Both the position numbers and the translations under genes were made by a program. Shown in pieces: positions 27,770-35,181 of a stretch of 64,000 nucleotides of DNA. The notes under the pieces were generated by a model. It did no database searches and had not been told where the DNA came from. It worked only from the letters and a program-made list of their open reading frames with translations. Each line of letters begins with the position of its first letter. Position 1 is the stretch's first letter. Source of the stretch: Salinispora vitiensis (GTDB lineage Bacteria; Actinomycetota; Actinomycetes; Mycobacteriales; Micromonosporaceae); the NCBI RefSeq assembly GCF_000378825.1, contig NZ_KB900388.1:681947-745946 (forward strand), written 5' to 3'.

Positions 27770-28011
27770 TATCGACCTCCCGCCGTGAGGGGGTGACATG
27801 ATGGGCGAAAGCGTAGGGGAGGGCTGTCGGTGGCACAACGGCACTGGTGCCGGGCCCGAACAGGAGAAGGGTGGGTTGGTACTGGCCCAGCGGTACTTCC
27901 CGAGGTGAGCCGGCATGCGAATGGTGAATTTGCGGGTGTGCGGACTCCGCGCTCTGTTCAACTGCAGCACTTCCGGGTCAGTTGGCCGTTGCCTTCTCGT
28001 ATGAGGGCAAA

Positions 28012-28881
28012 TTATGCGCTGGCCATCGTGGTGGGCACGGCGGCCAGCGGGGGTGAGTCCGGCCATCGTGGCGGTTCGGAGAGGCAGGCGAACGTCTCGA
28101 TGACTCGGCCGACCGGGCCGATCGCCAGCACCGGTGGATCGGTGGGCCGTCGCGGTCCGACCCGGATTCGGCCGAATGTCGCGCCGCGCTGGGTCAGCTC
28201 CACCTCGGCGGTGCCGACCAGGTAGCTCGCCGGATCCTCGTCGACCAGGGAGCTGATCAGCGTGCGGTGTGCCCGCGCCAGCACGATCTGGGCGTGGTAG
28301 GAGCTGGGTCGGGCGACGACCGGAACGGCCGAACCGCCGACGGCCACCGTCCACGCGGTCGGTACGTCGGCGCTCCGCCCTTTCCCGCGCAGGCCCACCA
28401 GCACCAGATCGCCGGGTTCGCTGTCGGGCACGAGCAGGGTGAGCCGGGGGCGGGTCACCACTGCGGCCGTACGGTGGAGTTGGTCCGCAAGGATGTGGCA
28501 GCAGCGACCATCGAGCAGCCGGGCCACCTGCCGGAAGTAGCCCGGCGTGGTACCGACCAGCCGGGAGAACTGGGTGGTGAAGGTGGCGGTGCTGGTGTAG
28601 CCGACGCACCGGCTGATCGCGGTGACGGTCCGATCCGTGTGCAGCAGCAACCGCCGTGCCTCCGCCATGCGTAGCGCGGCGAGGAAACGGGCCGGAGTCA
28701 TCGTGGTCACGTCTCGGAACAGTCGATGGAAGTAGAAGGGGCTGAACGGCGCTACCCGAGCCAGGTCGGCCAGCTGCAGCGGCTCCGCCAGATGCCGGCG
28801 CATGTAGTCGATCGCCTGTGCCGCGGCTGCCTTTCGGGCCTGGTCCGCAAGGTACGGCGAGACGCCTGAGGTTGAATTCAT
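28012..28881 (-). CDS. AraC-family transcriptional regulator, N-terminal HTH
   Basis: This is about 289 residues. The AraC DNA-binding domain is at the N-terminus (residues 15-115): IDYMRRHLAEPLQLADLARV, SPFYFHRLFRDVTTMTPARF, then GYTSTATFTTQFSRLVGTTPGYFR. A ligand-binding-like C-terminal domain follows (about 140-289), the arrangement of Rob-like or GyrI-associated regulators. I use the ATG at 28881. TTG at 28944 would place AAGGAGGT inside the gene, so a start further down is more natural. It lies between the SARP gene and the methyltransferase on the same strand. Confidence 0.83.
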   Translation of the reverse strand: MNSTSGVSPYLADQARKAAAAQAIDYMRRHLAEPLQLADLARVAPFSPFYFHRLFRDVTTMTPARFLAALRMAEARRLLLHTDRTVTAISRCVGYTSTATFTTQFSRLVGTTPGYFRQVARLLDGRCCHILADQLHRTAAVVTRPRLTLLVPDSEPGDLVLVGLRGKGRSADVPTAWTVAVGGSAVPVVARPSSYHAQIVLARAHRTLISSLVDEDPASYLVGTAEVELTQRGATFGRIRVGPRRPTDPPVLAIGPVGRVIETFACLSEPPRWPDSPPLAAVPTTMASA

Positions 28882-28982
28882 GTGCGCCCCCGGTACGGTT
28901 ATTCGGGCACCCACCGAAAATTCTGCTGATACCTCCTTGAACAATTCTTGAAGCCGCTACGAGGATTACGTCTGTCCCGGAC

Positions 28983-30917
28983 TCAATCGCCGAGGTGGCA
29001 GCGGCAGCTGCACCGCGCTGAGGGCGGTACCCCCGGGCGGCCACCCTCCTGAAACAGCTGCCGCGCCATTGCGTGCACCGTGCCGAGCATGTGGTAGCTC
29101 CGGCCGGCGGGACCGTGCCGAACCTCCAGCACCGACTTGTCGACCAATCGGTCCAGGAGCACCTGCACGGCGCGGAGATCACCGATCAGCGCTGCGCCGG
29201 CATTCGCGCCCGTGCCGGCATTCGCGCCCGTGCCGGCACCCGTGCCCGCGCTGGTCGCCAGGTCGAAGTCGGCGGGCATCGCCCCGAGCCCGGTGAAGCA
29301 GCGCAGCTCCGCCGGGTCGAGCAACTCGACGCTGCGGTGCACAGCAGCGTGTAGCGACCGATGATGACTCGGCACCCCTCGCCGCGGCGGCCGGAGCCAA
29401 TGCAGTGGATCGGCGACGACCTTAACCAGGGCGTCCAACCGTTGCGTCCGTAGACACGCTGCGGCCAGCTCGATGGCGAGCGGGAGGCCGTCCAGGGCCT
29501 GGCACACCGTGGTGACCCCCGGCCTGGTCGACTCGTCGAGTCGGAAGCTCGGCCGGACCTGCGTGGCCCGCCGGGCGAACAACTGTTGCGCGGGTGGGGG
29601 CGCCGACGAACCTGGTTCCGGATCGGTGCGCAGCGGCCGGACCGGATACACCGCCTCGTACCGCATCCCGAGCAACTCGCGTGAGGTCAACAGGACGGTG
29701 AGGCCGGGACAACCCCGGAGCAGCTCGTCCGCCAGGTCGGCCGTCGCGTCGGTAACCAGCTCGGCGTTGTCGATCACTAGCAGTAGTCGTCGGTCGTTCA
29801 GCTGACGTACCAGGGGCACGGGTGGTCCCGTCGTTCGTCGCGGTGGAGCGGCGACCACGGCGATCACCGCCCGCTCGAGCGCGGGACCGGTGCGGACGTT
29901 CGTCAAGTCGACCACCGCCACCCCGTCGGCGTGCCGCGCCCGCTGCTGCTCGGCGACGGCCAGGCCGAGCGCGGACTTGCCCACCCCGGCCGGACCGGTG
30001 AGGCTCACCAGGCGATACCTGTCGAGCAGGTCGTTGACTGCCGCAAGATCGGCTGATCGTCCGGTCAGCTCGTCGAGCAGGGGCGCCGCCCCGCGCCACG
30101 GTGGGGCGTGCGCCGGGATCGAATGGTGGATGGACGACGAGGTCAGCCGGGCCTCCAACACCTCGCGGTACGCCCCGGACAGTTCGGGCCCTGGGTCCAC
30201 CCCGAGGTCAAGCCGAAGCCGCCCGCGGACCTCGCCGTACCGCTCGATGGCGTGAGCCCGCTGCCCGATTCGGGCCAGCGTCTGCAACAGCCGGGCCTGC
30301 ACCCGCTCGTTGAGTGGCTCGGTCAGGGCCAGTTGTTCGGCAACGGGCAGGACTGCCTCCGGCCGGTCCAACTCCAGCCCGAGGCCGACATAGTTGAGCG
30401 CCGCGGCCAGGAACTCCTGCCGCAGCGGACCGATATCGTCCTGCTCGATCAGGAGTGCGGCCAGCTCGCTGACCTGGGGATCTCGCCACCAGCCAAGGCT
30501 GTCGCCGAAGCGGGCGAAGGCGCCCGTCGACTGGCCGCGCTCGTGGAGGGACGCCGCCTCCCGGACTTCGGCACGAAACGCGTGTAGGTCGAGTTGCCCG
30601 ACGTTGACAGCCAGCCGGTATCCGCCGGGTACCGAGGCGATGACGTTGGTTCGTCGATGGCGTGGTGTGTCCGGTTCCAGCACCTGGCGGAGCCGGGCGA
30701 CGTAGGTGTGTACGAGGTTGGCGGCCCGGGCCGGTGACGGTCCCGCCCAGAGCGTGGCGATCACCTCTTCGAGTGGTACGTGTCGTCCGGCCCGGAGCGC
30801 CAGCAGGGCGAGAATTGCTCGCTGTTTCGGAGGGCCCAGGTCGATCTCAATGCCGCAGCTCGTCGCTTGGATGGGGCCGAGGATCTGAATCTGGGGGTCG
30901 ATCTCGATCCGCCTCAT
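28983..30917 (-). CDS. SARP/AfsR-type regulator with NB-ARC domain
   Basis: This 644-residue protein has an OmpR-like winged helix (10-100, with GPPKQRAILALLALRAGRHVPLEEV), a BTAD domain (about 108-257) and an NB-ARC ATPase (P-loop GPAGVGKS at 308-315, Walker B LLVIDNAE, then LPLAIELAAA). It ends soon after the ATPase, lacking the TPR region of full AfsR. SARPs activate antibiotic clusters by recruiting RNA polymerase to direct repeats. An in-frame 18-bp tandem repeat (29196-29249) encodes a Gly-Thr-Ala linker near residue 570. The upstream gap (30918-31083) probably holds its promoter. Confidence 0.9.
   Translation of the reverse strand: MRRIEIDPQIQILGPIQATSCGIEIDLGPPKQRAILALLALRAGRHVPLEEVIATLWAGPSPARAANLVHTYVARLRQVLEPDTPRHRRTNVIASVPGGYRLAVNVGQLDLHAFRAEVREAASLHERGQSTGAFARFGDSLGWWRDPQVSELAALLIEQDDIGPLRQEFLAAALNYVGLGLELDRPEAVLPVAEQLALTEPLNERVQARLLQTLARIGQRAHAIERYGEVRGRLRLDLGVDPGPELSGAYREVLEARLTSSSIHHSIPAHAPPWRGAAPLLDELTGRSADLAAVNDLLDRYRLVSLTGPAGVGKSALGLAVAEQQRARHADGVAVVDLTNVRTGPALERAVIAVVAAPPRRTTGPPVPLVRQLNDRRLLLVIDNAELVTDATADLADELLRGCPGLTVLLTSRELLGMRYEAVYPVRPLRTDPEPGSSAPPPAQQLFARRATQVRPSFRLDESTRPGVTTVCQALDGLPLAIELAAACLRTQRLDALVKVVADPLHWLRPPRRGVPSHHRSLHAAVHRSVELLDPAELRCFTGLGAMPADFDLATSAGTGAGTGANAGTGANAGAALIGDLRAVQVLLDRLVDKSVLEVRHGPAGRSYHMLGTVHAMARQLFQEGGRPGVPPSARCSCRCHLGD
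29196..29249 (-). repeat. 18-bp tandem repeat inside the SARP gene
   Basis: The unit is repeated exactly at 29196-29213 and 29214-29231, followed by a degenerate third unit. On the coding strand it encodes a repeating GTGANA linker. Because the unit is a multiple of three, copy-number change lengthens the linker without breaking the frame. Confidence 0.8.
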
Positions 30918-31083
30918 GTTTCCCCCGAAGCTGTGGTGTCGCCGCGCTCGGTTCGTGCGTTATTTTAATGTGGGTTTCGGGGCACCTGAAGTGGCTGTTC
31001 GGTGCCGATCTTCAATTTTGGCTTCCCTGGAATGATCGATTTTGGACCTGTGCCGGTCGTATGGCTGCGAATTTCGATGTCGT

Positions 31084-32006
31084 TCACGATGTGGACTCCA
31101 CGCGGAGGACGATCTTCCCCCGCCCGTGCCCGGTCTCGATCGAGCGGTGTGCCGCAGCGGCCTGCGCGAGTGGGAGCGCCTGACGGAGGTGCAGCTTGAG
31201 CTTGCCCTGTGCGTGGAGCCCGGCCAGCTCAGCGAGCTGGGCGTTGGACCGTTTTGGTGTTACAGCCGGAACGCCGAGTTCTGCGGCGAGTTCGTCGGAG
31301 ACCATGGTGCGGACCCGGTTCTTGTCCTTGACCAGTTCCACCGAGGCGCGCAGCGCGTGGTCGCCGGCGATGTCCAGGGCGGCGTCCACCCCGTCAGGTG
31401 CCAGGGCGCGTACCCGCTTGACCAGTCCATCGCCGTAGGTCACCGGAATCGCGCCCATCGACCGTAGGTAAGCGTGGTTGGCCTCACTCGCCGTACCGAT
31501 GACGGTGCTCGCTCCCCGGGCCCGGGCCAGCTGGACCGCGAAGGTGCCCAGGGCGCCCGCCGCAGCGTGGATCAGGACCGTGTCGCCAGGTCCGACCTTC
31601 ATCTCGCGCAGGCACATGTGCGCGCCGACTCCGTTGGCGGAGAAACCGCCCGCGATGTCCCAGGGCATGCTCTCCGGCTTGGCCGTCACCTGCTCGGGGG
31701 AGACCACCACGTACTCGGCGTAGGCACCCAGCGTGCAGTAGCCGAGGACGTTGTCCCCCACCGAGTGCCCGGTGACGCCTCGCCCACCTGGTCGACGACG
31801 CCCGCGTACTCGTTGCCGGGTACGACCGGGAAGGAGTTGTCCACCGTCGGCGGTGCCCACCCCTTCCTGATGGCGGTGTCGAAGTGGTTGACCCCGGCCG
31901 ACCGGATGCGGACGCGCAGTTGGCCGGGGCCGGCCTGCGGGCTGGCGACCTCGGTCAGCGTCAGAACCTCCGGCCCACCGAAGGAGTTCAGGGCGGCAGC
32001 TTTCAT
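31084..32006 (-). pseudogene. frameshifted NADPH:quinone oxidoreductase (zinc-free MDR family)
   Basis: The first third reads in one frame from the ATG at 32006 (MKAAALNSFGGPEVLTLTEV ... PGNEYAGVVDQVGE). The rest reads in the next frame (TGHSVGDNVLGYC, VLIHAAAGALGTFAVQLARARGA, ending IETGHGRGKIVLRVE). One missing G in the minus-strand run GGCGAGGCGTCACC near 31778 explains the shift; restoring it gives a normal ~307-residue medium-chain reductase with the GxGxxG-like AAAGALG NADPH site and no catalytic zinc ligands. It is either a true pseudogene or an assembly error. The MerR-type promoter upstream suggests stress-induced expression. Confidence 0.82.
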
Positions 32007-32113
32007 CAGGGATCACTTCTCTCGTCTCGGTGTCCCTGGATCTGGGGAGCTTCGACTCGGGGTGATGCCGGGTGCTCGGATCCAGGTGCCCCGGCGACCC
32101 GGCGGCTGAGGAA

Positions 32114-32144
32114 AGTATGAAACCTAAAGTCCACTGTAGGTCAA
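32114..32144 (-). promoter_or_regulatory. MerR-type stretched-spacer promoter with dyad operator
   Basis: On the minus strand TTGACC (32144-32139) and CATACT (32119-32114) are separated by 19 nt, two more than optimal, with a near-perfect dyad between them (ACCTACAGT-GG-ACTTTAGGT, 8 of 9 pairs). This is the classic MerR/SoxR architecture, in which the activator untwists the spacer. It points at the oxidoreductase at 32006. No MerR gene is visible in the window. Confidence 0.75.
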
Positions 32145-32162
32145 GGGTCAGCATCGCGACCG

Positions 32163-32837
32163 CTACCGCTGCCCGGGCACGACCAGGCCGGTCTCGTACG
32201 CCGCGATCACAGCCTGGACCCGATCGCGTAGACCGAGCTTGGTGAGCACGTTACTGACGTGCGTCTTCGCGGTGTGTGTGCTGACCACCATCGCGGCCGC
32301 GATCTCTGGATTCGACTTCCCTTCCGCGAGCATCTGCAGGGTTGTCCGCTCTCGGTTGGTCAACACGGCCAGCCGCTCCATGGGCAGTAGGCCTGTGGAA
32401 TCCGTTGAGGTGAACTGGTCGATTAGGCGCCGGGTCACTGACGGGGCGAGCAGTGACTCACCCGCTGCCACCACGCGTATGGCGTGCACGAGATCATCGC
32501 GCCGCACATCCTTGAGTAGGAAGCCACTGGCACCGGCGCGTAACGCATCGAAGATGTGGTCATCTTGGTCAAAGGTCGTCAGCATAACCATCCGGCAGAC
32601 GGTTTCGACGCCGATGATCCGGGCTGCTTCGATGCCGTCCAGGCCCGGCATCCGAATGTCGAGTAGCACCACGTCGGGACGGTGCTCTCGGGCAGCGGCG
32701 ACCGCCTCGAAGCCATTCCCCGCCTCGGCGACCACCTCAATGTCGGCCTGTGCGTCCAGGATCATCGCGAAGCCGACTCGTACCAGTTCCTGGTCGTCGG
32801 CGACCACCATCCTGATCACAGCGGTAGCCGCGCACAT
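32163..32837 (-). CDS. NarL/FixJ-family response regulator
   Basis: This 224-residue regulator has acidic pocket D14-D15, phospho-acceptor D60 (VVLLDIRMPG), T in MLTTFD, K in FLLKD, and a LuxR HTH at the C-terminus (LTNRERTTLQMLAEGKSNPEIAAAMVVSTHTAKTHVSNVL, in two parts). It overlaps the upstream kinase gene by 22 nt, so the pair is coupled. Its target is not evident. Candidate neighbours are the oxidoreductase downstream and the membrane protein at the head of the operon. Confidence 0.93.
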   Translation of the reverse strand: MCAATAVIRMVVADDQELVRVGFAMILDAQADIEVVAEAGNGFEAVAAAREHRPDVVLLDIRMPGLDGIEAARIIGVETVCRMVMLTTFDQDDHIFDALRAGASGFLLKDVRRDDLVHAIRVVAAGESLLAPSVTRRLIDQFTSTDSTGLLPMERLAVLTNRERTTLQMLAEGKSNPEIAAAMVVSTHTAKTHVSNVLTKLGLRDRVQAVIAAYETGLVVPGQR

Positions 32838-33934
32838 ACCGTGAAGCCCGTGGGACCCGGACCGGCCGATGCGGACCCGCCATGTGCGGCCACACGCTCC
32901 CGGATCCCGGCAAGGCCATTGCCGCCGGACGGAAGGCTGACCCCAGTACCCCGCCCGTTGTCTCGAACTTCGATCGTCAGTTCCTGCTTGCGCCAGCTCA
33001 GCCGCACGTCGGCGCGGGAAGCCCCAGCGTGTCGGACGATGTTCGTGAGCGCCTCCTGAACGATTCGGTAGGTCGTGATTGCCAGGTCGGGCGCCATCGG
33101 TTGGGGGTCGCCCGTGACTTCATAACCCACTGCCAAGCCGGCCCCCGCCGCCTGCCGCACGAGGCTGGGTAGGTCCTCGATGGCCGCGAGCGCAGCATCC
33201 GATCCCTGCTTGTCTTGGAGTACTACAAGCATGCGACGCAGCTGATCCATCGCATCCCGGCCAACGTCGGCGATAGCATCGAACGTGGCGACGGCCCGTT
33301 TCGGGTCGGTACGCACCACCACTGGGCCCGCCTCTGCTTGCACCACCATGAGACTCACCGTGTGCGCCAGGATGTCGTGTAGATCGCGGGCAATCCGGGT
33401 ACGCTCCCGCTCCGCGGCGCGTTCGGCCTCGAGGAGCCGCTCCCGCTCGAGCCACGCGGCACGCTCCACCAGGGCAGTGGCGTGCGCCCTGCTTCCCGCC
33501 GCCGCCCTGCCCAGGGCGTACGCCGTCAGGGTGACGATGACCCCTCGAAACGCCGTATCCGAGGAGCCGACCGTAAGTAGCCCGCCGCAGAGGATGGCGG
33601 CGAGTGCCCCCCACCGCACCCACCACTGGGACTGGATAGCAACTGTGTAGAGGGCGATGAGCGGCCCGTACCAGAGCGGCTGCGGTGCGACTGCGCTCAC
33701 TAGATCGTACGAGGCGCTAAAGGAGTAACTGACCAGCAGTACGGGTAGCGCGGCTCTCCGCCGCGCTACCAGCGGTAGGGCCGAACCAGCGGCGACGGCA
33801 TATCCCCACCAGTGCCATGGGCCGTCCCGGGACAGCAACGGCCAGAGCTGAGCCACCATGGCACAAGCTGCCAGCGCGACATCCGAGAACGGCGAACGTA
33901 TCCGGTCCCACCACACGGTGCGACATGTTTTCAT
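32816..33934 (-). CDS. sensor histidine kinase (HisKA_3 type)
   Basis: This 372-residue kinase has about five membrane segments in residues 15-145 and a coiled linker of charged repeats (ERAAWLERERLLEAERAAERER). The phospho-acceptor H186 is in RIARDLHDILAHTVSLMV. The ATPase domain has N-box VQEALTNIVRHAGAS, DNGRGTG and GGNGLAGIRERV. It starts with an ATG that overlaps the stop of the membrane protein gene (33931-33934) and ends inside the regulator gene. The short loops between helices suggest sensing within the membrane. Confidence 0.93.
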   Translation of the reverse strand: MKTCRTVWWDRIRSPFSDVALAACAMVAQLWPLLSRDGPWHWWGYAVAAGSALPLVARRRAALPVLLVSYSFSASYDLVSAVAPQPLWYGPLIALYTVAIQSQWWVRWGALAAILCGGLLTVGSSDTAFRGVIVTLTAYALGRAAAGSRAHATALVERAAWLERERLLEAERAAERERTRIARDLHDILAHTVSLMVVQAEAGPVVVRTDPKRAVATFDAIADVGRDAMDQLRRMLVVLQDKQGSDAALAAIEDLPSLVRQAAGAGLAVGYEVTGDPQPMAPDLAITTYRIVQEALTNIVRHAGASRADVRLSWRKQELTIEVRDNGRGTGVSLPSGGNGLAGIRERVAAHGGSASAGPGPTGFTVCARLPL

Positions 33935-34512
33935 GGGTTGACAGGAACAGGCCGGGCGAGGGGCGCCAGGGCGACCAGAACGAGCAGGCCCGCGATCGGC
34001 AGCAGGTCCAGACTGGTTACCGCGACCCCGATTCCGAGAAGTAGGACCACCGGAGTGAACAACGGAATGGTCCGTACCACCGCTAGGTGGATGACCAGCG
34101 CAAGCAGTCCGACAAAGAATAACGCTGGTGCCAGTCCGTAGATGGCGACCGCGACACCGGGCACCGCCCGCACCTCACCGAACATCTGCCGCATTGCGGC
34201 CGCATCGTCGGCCGCGATCCCCACCACGATGTCGATGCCAATCTGAGCTATCGAACCGGCCAGCCCGGCCAAACCAGCGGCCGCCGCACCCGTGGCCGCC
34301 ACCCCTCCTCCGGTCATTCGACGCGCAGCCAGTACCACCAACCAGAAGAGGGACAGCGATACCAGGAAGATGAGGTGCCCCAAGGTCCACAAGAATCCGG
34401 GACCGCGCTGTCCATCCAGTCCATCCAGGAGCCGGACCAGGCCGTAGACGGCCATGAGCGTGGGGGCGAGGACGGGGGCTCGAAGTGCATTCCGCATGCG
34501 GTAGATCGTCAT
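33931..34512 (-). CDS. polytopic membrane protein at the head of a two-component operon
   Basis: This 193-residue protein has about five to six hydrophobic segments (APVLAPTLMAVYGLV, LGHLIFLVSLSLFWLVVLA, a Gly/Ala-rich helix, VAVAIYGLAPALFFVGLLALVI, TPVVLLLGIGVAVTSLDLLPIAGLLVLVAL). I do not recognise the family. The 4-nt overlap with the kinase suggests it helps sense the signal or is the regulated target. I use the ATG at 34512 (MTIYRMRN). The ATG at 34533 falls inside a large palindrome and looks less likely. Confidence 0.7.
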   Translation of the reverse strand: MTIYRMRNALRAPVLAPTLMAVYGLVRLLDGLDGQRGPGFLWTLGHLIFLVSLSLFWLVVLAARRMTGGGVAATGAAAAGLAGLAGSIAQIGIDIVVGIAADDAAAMRQMFGEVRAVPGVAVAIYGLAPALFFVGLLALVIHLAVVRTIPLFTPVVLLLGIGVAVTSLDLLPIAGLLVLVALAPLARPVPVNP

Positions 34513-34524
34513 CGGCCGGCGTTG

Positions 34525-34556
34525 GCGAAACATCGCCGACGCCGGCGATGTTTCGC
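34525..34556 (-). promoter_or_regulatory. 14-bp perfect inverted repeat upstream of the two-component operon
   Basis: Arms 34525-34538 and 34543-34556 are perfect complements with a 4-nt loop. It lies 12 bases before the ATG at 34512 and 46 bases after the SnoaL-like stop. It could be an operator for the operon or a terminator for the SnoaL gene. The absence of a U-run leaves this open. Confidence 0.6.
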
Positions 34557-34602
34557 ATCTCCGTGGGGTGTACGGGCCGCTGACCGAGCGGTTGCTGCGC
34601 GG

Positions 34603-34974
34603 TCAGCTGGCGGTGGGCACCTTGTCGAGGAAGCCGTACACCGCGGAGAGCCGTCCCTCGTCGTCGGCCGTGACCATGTCGAAGCCCACGACCACCGGCT
34701 CGGCTGCCCCGGCTGGGGCGAGGTGCCAGGTGAAGCGGGCGATGTCGTGGTGGATGTCAACCGGCCCGGCCAGGGTGAAGGTCATTCCCATGAACTGCTC
34801 CTGGGCACTCCCGATCAGGGCGTTGATCGCCTCGTGTCCACTGACGTGTGCCATCGGGTCCGTGTACGTCGCATTCTCGGCGCAGATACTGCGCACTTTT
34901 TCAGCCCGGCGTGTCGGGTCTGACTCATTCCACATTTCGATGTACCGCCCGATGGTGGTGGCAAGGTCACTCAT
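34603..34974 (-). CDS. SnoaL-like (NTF2-fold) protein
   Basis: This 123-residue protein has the NTF2-like/SnoaL pattern: TIGRYIEMWNESDPTRRAEKVRSICAENATYTDPM at the start, GHEAINALIGSAQEQF, then FTWHLAPAGAAEPVVVGFDM. SnoaL-type proteins are cyclases, hydroxylase partners or plain ligand-binding proteins. The ATG at 34974 is supported by GGAGGA nine bases upstream. A longer frame to 35175 is unsupported. It lies downstream of the acyltransferase on the same strand (207-nt gap), so it may join that pathway. Confidence 0.8.
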   Translation of the reverse strand: MSDLATTIGRYIEMWNESDPTRRAEKVRSICAENATYTDPMAHVSGHEAINALIGSAQEQFMGMTFTLAGPVDIHHDIARFTWHLAPAGAAEPVVVGFDMVTADDEGRLSAVYGFLDKVPTAS

Positions 34975-35181
34975 GACTGCGGCTCCTCCGGTCTCGGAAA
35001 CCACGCGCTGTTCCCGTGGCCCCTGGAGATTCCCACCCCCGGCGGCGGAGTGTCGATTATGTGCCAGGTAATAACCGGTCCTCGGTGACCTGGGGCGATG
35101 CTCGTCGCCGCGACGGACCCGCGTCATCCCGGGTCTGGACCTCCTATCGATCATGGCAGCATCCCGGTAGTCCACGGTCGG

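Noticed and set aside
26996..29182. A single 728-codon open frame on the minus strand
   Set aside because: Only the last 257 codons look like protein (methyltransferase). The upstream part is Arg/Pro-rich and runs out of frame through the AraC gene; a perfect ribosome site fixes the true start at 27769.
32007..32154. Extended N-terminus of the oxidoreductase reading frame
   Set aside because: It runs over the MerR-type promoter in the wrong frame for the first third of the protein. The family N-terminus starts at 32006.
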